Positions 29,183-39,626 of a DNA stretch of 64,000 nucleotides are shown in pieces. Numbering within the stretch: position 1 is the stretch's first letter; every line of letters starts with the position of its first letter. The notes under the pieces were generated by a model, which saw only the letters and a program-made list of their open reading frames with translations, was not told the DNA's origin and did no database searches. The translations under genes and the position numbers were made by a program. Source of the DNA: Enterobacter sp. JUb54. Its GTDB lineage: Bacteria > Pseudomonadota > Gammaproteobacteria > Enterobacterales > Enterobacteriaceae. The stretch spans positions 3,038,001 through 3,102,000 of the forward strand of contig NZ_CP060418.1 in assembly GCF_014298075.1 (NCBI RefSeq), given 5' to 3'.

Positions 29183-32100
29183 TTACTTACTGCTCACCGG
29201 CAGGCCAGTTCCCTGGGCATCGCCCTGCGGTTTTTCCAGAACCACCACGGACCAGGCTGGCAGCGTAATCGCGCCATTGGCGGCAATCTCCACGCCGCTC
29301 GCCAGCGAAGCGTCACCAGCCGCCTGTTGAATGGCGCTCAGTTGCAGATTCTCACCGGCAAAGTCATCGAGAGTCCGGCTTTCAGGTGCGGCGTTAATCG
29401 CCACCACCAGGCCATCCACCCGACTATCAAGGCTCGTCCCCGCCTGCACGCCATCGTCGATTGTCATGATCAGCAGACCAGCCAGCTGTTCAGGTCCGGT
29501 GTTGCGGAAATCAACGCGCTTCATGACCGCGCTTCCGTCACCTAAAGTAAACAGCGGGGAGGATTTACGCAGCTGAGTCAGCTCCTGATAGAAAGCGGTC
29601 ATCTGCTGCAGTTCCGCCTCGCCCGGCGTGGCGACCATCTCTTTCACGCGGGAAATCAGGTCGTAGTTATCACCATCGTCGCTGCTGCGCGGCATCCCGA
29701 CGTTAAAGTTATTATCCTGCATCGCGTAATCCACGCGGTTAAACCAATCGCCGGAGTCATAGGAATCGCGGGTGAAGGATTTCGAGCGCAGCAGTTCCGA
29801 ACCTTGCTGATCGAAAGCAATCCCCTGACCCAGCATCACCGTCGCCAGCGATACCGCCTGCATCCGCACCCGGGTATTCAGATCGGCCTGCTGCGCGGCT
29901 TTGTAGGTGATCATATCCCACAGGGTTTGGTTATCATGCTTGGAGACATAGTTAACCACTTCCGTCGGGTCAGCCGCATAGCCGCCAGGCGCGCCGTTGT
30001 AGTCAATCTCGCTGCCTTTTTTCACCGCACCGTCTTTATCAATCAGGATAAAGTCGGCGAGGTTGCCGGCCATGCCGAGGCGGGTCAGATCCGCCAGGTG
30101 GCGCGCATCGTCTTCACTCTGCTGGGTCAGCTCGTTAGGCAGGATCCCGGCACCGCTGCCGATACCCTGGTTCTGACGCAGCGCATCGCCGGAGTCAAAT
30201 GGACCACCGCCACGCACCGCGTCACGCAGGCGATCGGAGAAGGTCCCGATGCCGGTTCCTTTCAGGTTGATTTGCGACGCGATATCAAAGCGGTCGCCCT
30301 GGCTTGAATCCCAGCCTTCACCGAAGAAGTAGATATCCGGATTTAACGCTTTCACGCGATCCCACGCCGACAGAATCTGCGCTTTCGGGTGGTAGCCCAT
30401 TAAGTCGAAACGGAAGGCGTCGATCTTATAGTCGGTGGTCCATACCGCCAGAGAATCGGCGATCAGCTTGGCAAACATGCGGTGCTCCGGCGCAGAATCC
30501 GAGCAGCAGGTCGCCGACTCAACGCTACCGGTGGTTTCGTTGAGACGCTGATAGTACCAGGGGACAATTTTATCCAGCACCGATGTGCGGTCAGTTGGCC
30601 CCGCAGCATTGGTATGGTTATACACGACGTCCATAATGACGTTCATCCCCAGATCCTGCTTGATCGCCTGAATCATGGTGCGGAACTCTTTAATACGCGT
30701 GGTTCCTTCCGGGTTGGTCGCATACGATCCTTCCGGCACCGTATAGTGGAACGGATCGTAACCCCAGTTATAGGAGTCCGTCTGCGCCACCAGCGTATTC
30801 AAAGCCTGCACCTGCGGATTGTCCTGACTGTCGTTCTGCTTCAGCTGGTTGAGCACCTCTTCAACGGTGGAACCGCTTGCGCAATAGCCGGCAAATTCGC
30901 TGCTCTTCACCGCGCTGTTCACCTCGCACAGATGGCTGAACGGTTGCTGAATATCGGCGACTTTATCGCTGAACTCATTAACCGTCGCCAGATCGAAGAC
31001 CGGCAGCAGCTCAACGTGGGTCACCCCTGCGCTGGAGAGCTTTTTCAGATGCTGCACCATATTGCTGTCCTGCGCGGTGAGCGCGAGATATTTACCGCGC
31101 AGCTCGGCCGGCACGGTCTGATCCCAGGCAGACAGATCGCGAATATGCGATTCATGGATCGTCATTTTGGCGAGGTCGGCCTTGGTTTTCTGGGCATGAG
31201 GCATCGCCAGGCTATCCCAGCCTTCCGGCTTGAGATCGCTGTCGTTAAGGTCAACGACCTGACTGTATTCCGAGTTCGTCGACAGGCTATGGGAGTACGG
31301 GTCGGTGACTTCGTACTGCTCAACCTGCCGCGACTGCGGATGGTAGACCGTCAGCGCATAGCGGTAGAACGCCCCTTTCAGGTCGCTGCCGCCCTGCCAC
31401 GCCCAGGAGCCGGAGGCGCTGTCGCGGGTCATCGGATGGCTGGCCAGCACTTTTTTGTCGGCACTGTAGATAACCAGATCGACCTGCTGCGCGGTCGGCG
31501 CCCACAGGCGGAAATTGACCCCGCCGCTCTCAATCTGCGCGCCGTAGCTCAGCGCTTCGGCTGCCGACGCATAGGTATCATCCAGCACGCCTGCCGTTTG
31601 AACCTGGGTGGCAGAGATCAGCACCCCATCTTCCTCCGCGGCAATCGCCACGGTTTCGCCTTGCAGCAGCTCATCGGTTTTGGCGTCATCCGGCAACTTA
31701 AACGCCGCATAGCCGGAAAGCTGCGGGAAGCGCATGCTGACCTGCTGGCTGATGGTGGTTGGCGTCAGCTTCAGGTAGCTGTCGGTAAATTTCCCTTCGC
31801 TATCCGCCGCCACTTTGCTGCTGTGGCTGTAGTACAACCGCACGATGGGTTTATCTTCACCCGCCGGCCACAGCAGCGTCGTTTTATCGACCCAGTGGGC
31901 TTCGGCAAGCGCCACGCCGAAGGCTGCGCGAAACGCCTCGGCGCGGGAGTCGTAGAGCGTGCCGCTGCCGGCAATGACCGAGACCGTACGATCGGTAAAG
32001 TCACCAAACGAGACCTGCAGATCGCTGTCGATCAGTTTGTTGGTGCCATCCCGGACGATGACGTTGATACAACCGCTCTCTTTATTCAGCGGAATAACCC

Positions 32101-32464
32101 AGTACGGGCCGTATTTATCGCTACCGGCCGGGGTGGTGCTGACGTCATTCCAGTCGGCAACTGGCGAGCTTAACGCGTCGCAGGTTTCATTATTCCAGAG
32201 ATAGAGGTTCTTACTGCTGTAATCCACCGTGCCCGTTCCGGTGATACCCGCGATATCGACCAGGTGGATGACCGCCTGGTTCGCCGTCGCCGTGGCGGCT
32301 TCGCCAGGCACCGCCACATCGGGTAAACGGACAACGACATCCTGATTATCAGGATTGCCAGGGTTATCAGGTGAGCCAGAGGAAGAAGATGAAGAACTAT
32401 TATCGCAGCCGCTAAGTAAAATCAACGAGCCAAGGAATAGGGCATTACAGGTATATCTGAGCAT
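29183..32464 (-). CDS. pulA: Surface lipoprotein pullulanase PulA
   Basis: Hydrolyses alpha-1,6 bonds of pullulan, starch and glycogen-derived dextrins; exported by the pul type II system and anchored at the cell surface. The product is 1093 residues: lipobox LSGC (Cys20) followed by Asp21, a Ser/Gly/Asn/Pro-rich linker, CBM41-type N-terminal part, CBM48-like domain near 310-410, then a GH13 catalytic domain with YNWGYDP (about 558-564), DAFRFDLMG (about 675-683, nucleophile Asp), FFGEGWD (acid/base Glu, about 710) and KHDNQTLWD (about 835-843). It has AGGGA before the ATG and is under a MalT-type promoter. Confidence 0.96.
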   Translation of the reverse strand: MLRYTCNALFLGSLILLSGCDNSSSSSSSGSPDNPGNPDNQDVVVRLPDVAVPGEAATATANQAVIHLVDIAGITGTGTVDYSSKNLYLWNNETCDALSSPVADWNDVSTTPAGSDKYGPYWVIPLNKESGCINVIVRDGTNKLIDSDLQVSFGDFTDRTVSVIAGSGTLYDSRAEAFRAAFGVALAEAHWVDKTTLLWPAGEDKPIVRLYYSHSSKVAADSEGKFTDSYLKLTPTTISQQVSMRFPQLSGYAAFKLPDDAKTDELLQGETVAIAAEEDGVLISATQVQTAGVLDDTYASAAEALSYGAQIESGGVNFRLWAPTAQQVDLVIYSADKKVLASHPMTRDSASGSWAWQGGSDLKGAFYRYALTVYHPQSRQVEQYEVTDPYSHSLSTNSEYSQVVDLNDSDLKPEGWDSLAMPHAQKTKADLAKMTIHESHIRDLSAWDQTVPAELRGKYLALTAQDSNMVQHLKKLSSAGVTHVELLPVFDLATVNEFSDKVADIQQPFSHLCEVNSAVKSSEFAGYCASGSTVEEVLNQLKQNDSQDNPQVQALNTLVAQTDSYNWGYDPFHYTVPEGSYATNPEGTTRIKEFRTMIQAIKQDLGMNVIMDVVYNHTNAAGPTDRTSVLDKIVPWYYQRLNETTGSVESATCCSDSAPEHRMFAKLIADSLAVWTTDYKIDAFRFDLMGYHPKAQILSAWDRVKALNPDIYFFGEGWDSSQGDRFDIASQINLKGTGIGTFSDRLRDAVRGGGPFDSGDALRQNQGIGSGAGILPNELTQQSEDDARHLADLTRLGMAGNLADFILIDKDGAVKKGSEIDYNGAPGGYAADPTEVVNYVSKHDNQTLWDMITYKAAQQADLNTRVRMQAVSLATVMLGQGIAFDQQGSELLRSKSFTRDSYDSGDWFNRVDYAMQDNNFNVGMPRSSDDGDNYDLISRVKEMVATPGEAELQQMTAFYQELTQLRKSSPLFTLGDGSAVMKRVDFRNTGPEQLAGLLIMTIDDGVQAGTSLDSRVDGLVVAINAAPESRTLDDFAGENLQLSAIQQAAGDASLASGVEIAANGAITLPAWSVVVLEKPQGDAQGTGLPVSSK

Positions 32465-32534
32465 TCGATAGTCCCTAATATGCTTAATAATTTATGGAGG
32501 GTAAGAAAGATGTTTATCTGTGAAGCGTCGCAAT

Positions 32535-32567
32535 TAGATATTTTTGTTTTCTCCGGTTCAATCATCC
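32535..32567 (-). promoter_or_regulatory. MalT-dependent promoter of pulA
   Basis: On the minus strand a MalT hexamer GGATGA (32567-32562) lies 21 bases before TATCTA (32540-32535), the spacing of a MalT-activated promoter that lacks a real -35. A second related hexamer GGAGAA lies at 32554-32549. MalT control of the divergent pulA/pulC promoters is established in Klebsiella. Further weak hexamers toward pulC (GGGTGA on minus at 32710-32705, GGGAGA on plus at 32724-32729) are noted but not assigned. Confidence 0.6.
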
Positions 32568-32694
32568 ATTAACAATTAATGGGGGGGCGTAGGCGGCCGG
32601 GGGAGTAAAAATAAAAAGGGAATGACGACCCCGATCGCGAAACTCATTATGATTCGCGACGACCCGTTCGGTTTCTCGAAATACCAGCTCGCAA

Positions 32695-32700
32695 TATAAA
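32695..32700 (+). promoter_or_regulatory. Possible -10 box of the pulC-O operon
   Basis: TATAAA lies about 55 bases before the pulC ATG in the divergent pulA-pulC spacer and has no good -35, as expected for an activator-dependent promoter. The match is weak evidence on its own. Confidence 0.35.
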
Positions 32701-32753
32701 AAAATCACCCACCAATACAGGTAGGGAGACCGTACTGCCTCGAGGGAAATTAA

Positions 32754-33614
32754 ATGAGCGACAAAATAAAAAGATATATTTCTGTGATGCGGTTAACAAA
32801 AATAAATAAAAAAAATATTCCTCACGCCTCATCAATCGTCATGCTCATCATTTTATTACTGACCGCCCAACAGCTGGCTAAATTAAGCTGGCGGGCGATC
32901 GTCCCGGCCACCGTTCCCGATATTGAGATTAACGACACCGCCGAACCTACGACCATTCTCCCGGCAGCCAAAACGGAATTACCGCGCTTCACGCTGTTTG
33001 GCCGCGCGGAGCAAACATCGCCGTCCTCTTCCGCTGGCGGCAGCCTCGAACAGGCCCCGCTCTCCGCGCTTAAGCTGCGGATCACCGGCCTGCTCACCAG
33101 CAGCGATGCGTCGCGCTCGATCGCGATCATGGCTAAAGGGAATCAACAGGTTAGCCTGATGACTGGCGACAGTACGCCGGGCAATGAAGCCCGGATTATC
33201 GCGATTCTGGCCGACCGCATTATCGTGAATTACCGTGGGCGGAATGAAGCGATTTTATTGAATGACGACGCCACGGAAAAAGCGGCGACACCCTCCGCTA
33301 CTCCGCAGACATCACGTCTCAGCCAGATTCGCCAGCAGCCGCAGAGTATTCTTAATTACCTTAATATTTCTGCGGTCATGGTCAATGAACAACTCAGCGG
33401 ATATCGGCTCAACCCGGGTAAAGACCCCACGCTTTTCCGTGAATCAGGTTTACATGAAAACGATCTGGCGGTGGCTTTAAACGGTCTTGATCTCCGCGAC
33501 AAACAACAGGCTCAGCAGGCATTAAAACAGCTTCCGGAGCTCAACGAATTAACACTTACCGTCGAACGTGAAGGCCAGCGACACGATATCTATTTAGCTT
33601 TGAGGGATGAATAA
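32754..33614 (+). CDS. pulC: Type II secretion inner-membrane clamp protein PulC
   Basis: GspC family: links the inner-membrane platform to the secretin. The product is 286 residues: short cytoplasmic tail, one membrane helix at about 27-45, a homology region at about 100-175 that contacts PulD (LKLRITGLLTSSDASRSIAIM), a linker, and a C-terminal PDZ domain at about 205-285 (SGYRLNPGKDPTLFRESGLHENDLAVALNG). GAGG eight bases before the ATG supports this start; a later ATG at codon 12 is possible. First gene of the pulC-O operon. Its first ~45 codons are AT-rich compared with the rest. Confidence 0.93.
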   Translation: MSDKIKRYISVMRLTKINKKNIPHASSIVMLIILLLTAQQLAKLSWRAIVPATVPDIEINDTAEPTTILPAAKTELPRFTLFGRAEQTSPSSSAGGSLEQAPLSALKLRITGLLTSSDASRSIAIMAKGNQQVSLMTGDSTPGNEARIIAILADRIIVNYRGRNEAILLNDDATEKAATPSATPQTSRLSQIRQQPQSILNYLNISAVMVNEQLSGYRLNPGKDPTLFRESGLHENDLAVALNGLDLRDKQQAQQALKQLPELNELTLTVEREGQRHDIYLALRDE

Positions 33615-35597
33615 TTGGCAAACGCAACGATTTTCCGCCTGATGTTCATCACCCTGATGATATTCAGCTCGCTGTTATTCAGACCGGCCGGCGCTGAAGA
33701 ATTTTCCGCCAGTTTTAAAGGAACGGATATTCAGGAATTTATTAATACGGTGAGCAAAAACATGAATAAAACGGTGATCATTGACCCCAACGTACGCGGG
33801 ACAATTACCGTCCGCAGCTACGATATGCTCAATGAAGAACAATATTATCAGTTTTTCCTTAGCGTACTGGATGTCTATGGTTTCGCCGTTATCAATATGA
33901 ATAACGGCGTGCTGAAAGTGGTCCGCTCAAAAGATGCCAAAACCGCAGCAGTACCGGTAGCCAGCGATGCCGCCCCGGGTGAAGGGGATGAAGTCGTGAC
34001 CCGGGTTGTGCCGTTGACCAACGTCGCCGCCCGCGATCTGGCGCCGCTGCTGCGCCAGCTCAACGATAACGCCGGTGCCGGTAGCGTGGTCCACTACGAA
34101 CCGTCTAACGTCCTGCTGATGACCGGACGGGCCGCGGTGATCAAGCGCCTGTTAACCATCGTAGAGCGCGTTGATAATGCCGGCGATCGCAGCGTGGTGA
34201 CGGTCCCGCTGTCGTGGGCCTCGGCGGCCGACGTCGTCAAACTGGTCAACGAGCTGAACAAAGACACCAGCAAATCCGCCCTTCCCGGCTCGATGGTGGC
34301 AAACGTGGTCGCCGACGAACGCACCAACGCCGTGCTGGTCAGCGGCGAGCCGAACTCCCGTCAACGCATCATCGCCATGATTAAGCAACTCGACCGCCAG
34401 CAGGCGGTGCAGGGAAATACCAAAGTTATCTATCTGAAGTACGCCAAAGCAGCCGATCTGGTGGAGGTATTAACCGGGATCAGCAGCACGATACAAAGCG
34501 AAAAGCAGAGTGCCAAACCAGTGGCCGCGCTCGATAAAAATATCATTATCAAAGCCCACAGCCAGACCAACGCCCTGATTGTCACCGCCGCACCGGACGT
34601 CATGAACGACCTTGAGCGGGTTATCACCCAGCTGGATATTCGCCGCCCGCAGGTGCTGGTTGAGGCGATCATTGCCGAAGTTCAGGACGCCGACGGCCTC
34701 AATCTGGGAGTCCAGTGGGGCAACAAAAATGCCGGCATGACCCAGTTCACCAACAGCGGTCTGCCCATTTCGACGGTGGTCGCCGGGGCCAATCAATACA
34801 ACCAGGACGGCACTCTCACCAGTTCGCTGTCCAGCGCCTTAAGCTCGTTTAACGGCATCGCCGCCGGGTTCTATCAGGGGAACTGGGCCATGCTGCTGAC
34901 CGCACTCTCCAGCAGCACCAAAAACGATATTCTCGCCACCCCCAGCATCGTCACCCTCGACAACATGGAAGCAACCTTTAACGTCGGCCAGGAAGTGCCG
35001 GTGCTCAGTGGTTCGCAAACCACCTCCGGGGATAACATCTTCAACACCGTGGAACGTAAAACCGTCGGCATCAAGCTGAAGGTCAAACCGCAGATCAACG
35101 AAGGCGACTCGGTGCTGCTGGAGATCGAACAAGAAGTGTCCAGCGTCGCCGACTCCGCCTCCAGCACCAGCTCGGATTTGGGCGCCACCTTCAACACCCG
35201 TACGGTTAACAATGCGGTGCTGGTGGGCAGCGGCGAAACCGTGGTCGTCGGTGGGCTGCTGGATAAAAGCGTCACCGACACCGCCGATAAGGTGCCTCTG
35301 CTCGGCGATATTCCGGTCATTGGCGCCCTGTTCCGCTCCAGCAACAAGAAAGTCTCCAAGCGTAACCTGATGCTGTTTATCCGCCCGACGATCATTCGCG
35401 ATCGGGATAGCTACCGTCGGGCCTCGTCCGGCCAGTACGAGGCCTTTAACGAAGCCCAGACCAAACAACGCGGCAAAGAGAACAACGAGGCCCTGCTGAA
35501 CGAAGAGCGACTGCAGATTTACCCCCGCCAGGATACCGTGGTGTTCCGCCAGATCAGCGCCGCCATCGATGCCTTCAACCTTGGAGGCACCCCATGA
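33615..35597 (+). CDS. pulD: Type II secretion secretin PulD
   Basis: Forms the multimeric outer-membrane channel for pullulanase. The product is 660 residues, the same as K. oxytoca PulD: signal peptide of about 27 residues (ending RPAGA), N0-N3 domains ([16 protein letters not shown]; repeated [13 protein letters not shown]-type KH folds), C-terminal secretin core with [10 protein letters not shown] and [16 protein letters not shown], and the short S domain that binds PulS. The start is TTG directly after the pulC stop and in the same frame; the next ATG (33642) or 33654 would cut into the signal peptide. Confidence 0.94.
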   Translation: MANATIFRLMFITLMIFSSLLFRPAGAEEFSASFKGTDIQEFINTVSKNMNKTVIIDPNVRGTITVRSYDMLNEEQYYQFFLSVLDVYGFAVINMNNGVLKVVRSKDAKTAAVPVASDAAPGEGDEVVTRVVPLTNVAARDLAPLLRQLNDNAGAGSVVHYEPSNVLLMTGRAAVIKRLLTIVERVDNAGDRSVVTVPLSWASAADVVKLVNELNKDTSKSALPGSMVANVVADERTNAVLVSGEPNSRQRIIAMIKQLDRQQAVQGNTKVIYLKYAKAADLVEVLTGISSTIQSEKQSAKPVAALDKNIIIKAHSQTNALIVTAAPDVMNDLERVITQLDIRRPQVLVEAIIAEVQDADGLNLGVQWGNKNAGMTQFTNSGLPISTVVAGANQYNQDGTLTSSLSSALSSFNGIAAGFYQGNWAMLLTALSSSTKNDILATPSIVTLDNMEATFNVGQEVPVLSGSQTTSGDNIFNTVERKTVGIKLKVKPQINEGDSVLLEIEQEVSSVADSASSTSSDLGATFNTRTVNNAVLVGSGETVVVGGLLDKSVTDTADKVPLLGDIPVIGALFRSSNKKVSKRNLMLFIRPTIIRDRDSYRRASSGQYEAFNEAQTKQRGKENNEALLNEERLQIYPRQDTVVFRQISAAIDAFNLGGTP

Positions 35598-37087
35598 TGC
35601 CGGTAACCGAACCTCGTCCGCTGCTGCCATTCGCCTATGCCCGCACCCACAATATCGTGCTGCTAAACGATGGCGTCTCGTGCCTGGCCCGCTGTCTGAG
35701 CGGCACCTCCGCGCAGGCATTGCTGGAGGCCCGGCGGGTGGCCGACGGCCCGATTACCGTCGAGCGCCTCACCAGCGAAGCGTTTGAAAAGCTGCTGGTG
35801 CTCAGCTACCAGCGTGACTCAGCGGAAGCCCGGCGCATGATGGCCGACATCGGCAATGAGCTGGATCTCTACACCCTGGCAGAAGAGCTGCCGGATACCG
35901 ATGACCTGCTGGACAGCGACGACGACGCGCCAATCATCCGCCTGATTAACGCCATGCTGACCGAGGCCATCAAAGAGAAAGCCTCAGATATTCATATCGA
36001 AACCTACGAACGCCACCTGCAAATTCGCTTTCGCGTGGATGGCGTGCTGCGTGAGATCCTGCGCCCGCAGCGGCGCCTCGCCGCGCTGCTGATCTCACGC
36101 ATAAAAGTCATGGCCAGCCTCGATATCGCGGAAAAACGCATTCCTCAGGATGGACGAATGGCGCTACGCATCGGCGGGCGGGCGATCGATGTTCGCGTCT
36201 CAACGCTGCCCTCCAGCTATGGCGAACGCGTGGTATTGCGTCTGCTGGATAAAAACAGCGTCAACCTCGACCTGCTCACCCTCGGGATGCCGCCGGCGCT
36301 GCTACAGCAGGTCGACGATCTGATGGCCCGTCCGCACGGCATCATTCTGGTCACCGGCCCGACCGGCTCAGGCAAGAGCACCACTCTGTACGCTGCCCTC
36401 AGCCGGCTTGACGCCCGCGAGCGCAATATCATGACCATTGAAGACCCGGTCGAATATGAACTGGAAGGCATTGGCCAGACTCAGGTGAATGCCAAAGTGG
36501 AGATGACCTTTGCCCGCGGCCTGCGGGCGATCTTACGTCAGGACCCAGACGTAGTGCTGGTCGGTGAAATCCGCGATGGCGAGACGGCACAAATTGCCGT
36601 CCAGGCCTCGCTGACCGGGCACCTGGTGCTTTCCACCCTCCATACCAACAGCGCGCTGGGGGCCATTTCGCGCCTGCAGGATATGGGGGTGGAGCCGTTT
36701 TTACTCTCGACCTCGCTGCTGGCGGTAATGTCGCAACGGCTGGTGCGCCAGCTCTGCCCGCACTGCCGCCAGCCGCAACCGGCCGATACTCAGACCGCCG
36801 GCCAGATGGCGATCCCTCCGGGAACCCCGCTGTGGCGGGCGGTGGGCTGCGCGGAATGCAGTTTCACCGGCTATCGCGGCCGTACAGGGATCCACGAACT
36901 GCTGCGGGTTGACGACCGCGTACGCAGGGCGATCCACCGGGGAGAAAACGAAGTCACGCTGATCCAGCAGCTGGGCGAAGACTACACCACGCTGCGGGAT
37001 GCCGGGCGCGCGAAGGCGCTGGCCGGTATCACCAGTTGGGAAGAGGTGCTCAGGGTGACCGAACAGCGAACAACGGAAGCAGACTAA
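35594..37087 (+). CDS. pulE: Type II secretion ATPase PulE
   Basis: GspE traffic ATPase that powers pseudopilus assembly at the inner membrane, docking on PulL. The product is 497 residues: N-terminal PulL-binding domain, N2 domain ([19 protein letters not shown]), Walker [11 protein letters not shown] at about 255-264, Asp box and Walker B region [15 protein letters not shown] at about 317-331, and a zinc site with CPHC near 388 and CAEC near 419. Its ATG overlaps the pulD stop (ATGA); a second ATG follows at once, so the start may be one codon later. Confidence 0.96.
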   Translation: MMPVTEPRPLLPFAYARTHNIVLLNDGVSCLARCLSGTSAQALLEARRVADGPITVERLTSEAFEKLLVLSYQRDSAEARRMMADIGNELDLYTLAEELPDTDDLLDSDDDAPIIRLINAMLTEAIKEKASDIHIETYERHLQIRFRVDGVLREILRPQRRLAALLISRIKVMASLDIAEKRIPQDGRMALRIGGRAIDVRVSTLPSSYGERVVLRLLDKNSVNLDLLTLGMPPALLQQVDDLMARPHGIILVTGPTGSGKSTTLYAALSRLDARERNIMTIEDPVEYELEGIGQTQVNAKVEMTFARGLRAILRQDPDVVLVGEIRDGETAQIAVQASLTGHLVLSTLHTNSALGAISRLQDMGVEPFLLSTSLLAVMSQRLVRQLCPHCRQPQPADTQTAGQMAIPPGTPLWRAVGCAECSFTGYRGRTGIHELLRVDDRVRRAIHRGENEVTLIQQLGEDYTTLRDAGRAKALAGITSWEEVLRVTEQRTTEAD

Positions 37088-37088
37088 G

Positions 37089-38303
37089 ATGGCTATTTTC
37101 CGCTATCAGGCCCTCGATGCGCGTGGCAAAACCCAGCGCGGGGTACAGCAGGCCGATTCCGCCCGTCATGCGCGTCAGTTGCTGCGCGATAAAGGCTGGT
37201 TGCCTCTGGAGATCGACGCCGTTGAACGCGCCTCGCCAGGCGCTGCCCGCTCGCTGTTAACCAGGCGCACCAGCGCCAGCGATCTGGCTTTGCTGACCCG
37301 TCAACTGGCCACCCTGGTGGCGGCGGCCATTCCGTTAGAGAAAGCGCTGGATGCCGTGGCCCAGCAGTGTGAAAAAGCGCACCTCAAAACCCTGATGGCA
37401 GGCGTACGCAGCAAGGTCCTGGAAGGCCATTCGCTGGCCGAAGCCATGCGCGACTATCCGGGGTGTTTTGATCGGCTGTACTGCGCCATGGTGGCCGCAG
37501 GCGAAACCTCCGGCCACCTCGACGGCGTCCTCAACCGTCTGGCGGACTATACCGAACAGCGCCAGCAGCTGCGCGCCCGCCTGCTGCAGGCGATGATCTA
37601 CCCCATCGTCCTGACGCTGGTCGCCGTCAGCGTCATCGCTATTTTACTCTCCACGGTGGTGCCCAAAGTCGTCGACCAGTTCATCCATCTGAAGCAGGCG
37701 CTGCCGTTCTCCACCCGATTGCTCATGGCGCTCAGCGATATCGTCCGTACCGCCGGCCCTTGGCTGCTGCTGGCCCTGCTCGCCGGCGGCCTGCTGTTGC
37801 ACTACCTCCTACGCCAGCCCGCGCGTCGCCTGCTGTGGCACAAACAGTTGCTGCGCCTGCCGCTGATTGGCCGGGTGGCACGCAGCATCAACAGCGCCCG
37901 CTACGCCCGAACCTTAAGCATTCTGAATGCCAGCGCCGTTCCGCTGCTGCTGGCAATGCGCATCAGCGCGGAAGTGCTGAACAACGCCTGGGCGCGCCGC
38001 CAGCTGGAGGCGGCTACCGAAGCGGTCCGCGAAGGTATCAGCCTGCATCGCGCCCTCGAAATGACCGCCCTCTTCCCGCCCATGATGCGGTACATGGTCG
38101 CCAGCGGCGAGCAGAGCGGAGAACTCGACGGCATGCTGGCACGTGCCGCCGACAACCAGGACCGTGAGCTGAGCGCGCAGATACAGATGGCGCTCAGCCT
38201 GTTTGAACCTTTGCTGGTGGTGGTGATGGCCGGAATGGTGTTGTTCATCGTTCTGGCGATCCTGCAACCGATCCTGCAGCTCAACACCCTTATGAGTATG
38301 TAA
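37089..38303 (+). CDS. pulF: Type II secretion platform protein PulF
   Basis: GspF polytopic inner-membrane protein, the assembly platform for the pseudopilus together with PulE and PulL. The product is 404 residues: two repeated cytoplasmic GspF domains ([22 protein letters not shown] and the later [21 protein letters not shown]) and three hydrophobic helices (about 170-192, 222-240 and 375-397). It starts one base after the pulE stop. Confidence 0.96.
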   Translation: MAIFRYQALDARGKTQRGVQQADSARHARQLLRDKGWLPLEIDAVERASPGAARSLLTRRTSASDLALLTRQLATLVAAAIPLEKALDAVAQQCEKAHLKTLMAGVRSKVLEGHSLAEAMRDYPGCFDRLYCAMVAAGETSGHLDGVLNRLADYTEQRQQLRARLLQAMIYPIVLTLVAVSVIAILLSTVVPKVVDQFIHLKQALPFSTRLLMALSDIVRTAGPWLLLALLAGGLLLHYLLRQPARRLLWHKQLLRLPLIGRVARSINSARYARTLSILNASAVPLLLAMRISAEVLNNAWARRQLEAATEAVREGISLHRALEMTALFPPMMRYMVASGEQSGELDGMLARAADNQDRELSAQIQMALSLFEPLLVVVMAGMVLFIVLAILQPILQLNTLMSM

Positions 38304-38323
38304 TTGTCTTAATGGAGAAAAAT

Positions 38324-38746
38324 ATGCAACGGCAGCGCGGCTTCACGTTACTCGAAATTATGGTGGTGATTGTCATCCTCGGCATTCTTGCCAGCCTGGT
38401 GGTGCCCAACTTAATGGGCAACAAAGAAAAAGCGGACCGCCAGAAGGTGGTCAGCGACCTGGTGGCGCTGGAGGGGGCGCTGGATATGTACAAGCTGGAT
38501 AACAGCCGCTACCCCAACAGCGAACAGGGGCTGCAGGCGCTGGTCAGCCGCCCCACCGCCGAGCCGCAGGCGCGCAACTATCCGGAAGGGGGATACATCC
38601 GCCGTCTGCCTCAGGATCCATGGGGCAACGACTATCAGTTGCTCAGCCCGGGCCAGCACGGTCAGCTCGATGTCTTTAGCGTCGGCCCTGACGGCGTGCC
38701 GGATACCAATGACGATATCGGCAACTGGACTATCGGGAAAAAATAG
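38324..38746 (+). CDS. pulG: Major pseudopilin PulG
   Basis: Main subunit of the periplasmic pseudopilus. The 140-residue precursor has a six-residue leader ending in Gly, then FTLLEIMVVIVILG; PulO cleaves after Gly6 and methylates Phe7, with Glu at +5. The C-terminal part contains the calcium-site region DVFSVGPDGVPDTNDD. The frame opens four codons upstream (MEKN), but the ATG with GGAG six bases before it gives the known MQRQRG start. Confidence 0.97.
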   Translation: MQRQRGFTLLEIMVVIVILGILASLVVPNLMGNKEKADRQKVVSDLVALEGALDMYKLDNSRYPNSEQGLQALVSRPTAEPQARNYPEGGYIRRLPQDPWGNDYQLLSPGQHGQLDVFSVGPDGVPDTNDDIGNWTIGKK

Positions 38747-39264
38747 TGCGACAGCGCGGCTTCACGTTACTGGAAATGATGCTCATTTTGCTATTGATGG
38801 GCGTCAGCGCAAGCATAGTGCTGCTGGCCTTTCCGACGGCGCGCGACGATGACGCGACGCAGACCCTTGAGCGCTTTCAGACTCAGTTGCGCGTTATCCG
38901 CGAGCGCGGGCTGCAGACCGGGCAGTTCTTTGGCATCTCGGTTCACCCTGACCGCTGGCAGTTTATGCTGCTGCAACCGCAGGATGAACGTGAGCCGGAG
39001 AACACCTCGGACAACCGCTGGTCCGGTTATCACTGGCAGCCGCTGCCAGCCGACCGCGTCGCGACCGCCGGTCAGGTCGCTGCGGGGAAACTCACCCTGG
39101 TCTTCCCACATGATGCCCAATGGACCCCGGGGGAGCAGCCCGATGTGCTGCTGTTTCCCGGCGGCGAAGTGACGCCGTTCCAGCTCCTGCTCGACGGCAC
39201 GGCGGGAATTGCCGTCGATGCCCGCGGCGCCGTCCAACCGGCACAACAGGACGACACCCCATGA
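38746..39264 (+). CDS. pulH: Minor pseudopilin PulH
   Basis: GspH-type minor pseudopilin of the pseudopilus tip region. The product is 172 residues with leader MRQRG and then FTLLEMMLILLLMG, so the cleavage Gly is residue 5 and Glu is at +5. It starts at GTG overlapping the pulG stop by one base (TAGTG), which indicates translational coupling. The remaining globular part is typical in length. Confidence 0.94.
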   Translation: MRQRGFTLLEMMLILLLMGVSASIVLLAFPTARDDDATQTLERFQTQLRVIRERGLQTGQFFGISVHPDRWQFMLLQPQDEREPENTSDNRWSGYHWQPLPADRVATAGQVAAGKLTLVFPHDAQWTPGEQPDVLLFPGGEVTPFQLLLDGTAGIAVDARGAVQPAQQDDTP

Positions 39265-39626
39265 AATCACAAACCGGGATGACGCTCCTCGAAGTTATGG
39301 TGGCGCTGGTGGTCTTCGCCCTCGCCGGACTGTCCGTGATGCAGGCCACGCTCCAGCAGACCCGCCACCTGGGACGAATGGAAGAGAAAACCCTCGCCAG
39401 CTGGCTTGCGGATAACCAGCTGGTACAGCTGAAACTGGAAAACCACTGGCCGGCGCTGCGTGACGCAGAAACCACGGTACAGGCGGCGGGCAGCAACTGG
39501 CATATCCGCTGGAAAGGGGTGGAAACGGAGCTTCCGCAGCTGCGGGCGCTGGAGGTGGAAGTCCGTCACGATAAGCGTGATAAAACGCCGATCGCCTCCC
39601 TGCGCACCTACGTGACTCAGCCATGA
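39261..39626 (+). CDS. pulI: Minor pseudopilin PulI
   Basis: GspI minor pseudopilin; with PulJ and PulK forms the tip complex that starts pseudopilus assembly. The product is 121 residues, beginning MKSQTG then MTLLEVMVALVVFALAG (Glu at +5). The ATG overlaps the pulH stop (ATGA). The open frame runs further upstream into pulH, but only this start yields a prepilin leader of the right length. Confidence 0.95.
   Translation: MKSQTGMTLLEVMVALVVFALAGLSVMQATLQQTRHLGRMEEKTLASWLADNQLVQLKLENHWPALRDAETTVQAAGSNWHIRWKGVETELPQLRALEVEVRHDKRDKTPIASLRTYVTQP

Noticed and set aside
30482-32173. 563-codon plus-strand open frame opposite pulA
   Set aside because: Lies entirely within the recognisable pullulanase gene and has no known domain; explained by codon bias of the true strand.
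39120-39260. Upstream extension of pulI into pulH
   Set aside because: Only the start at 39261 gives a proper short prepilin leader ending in Gly.
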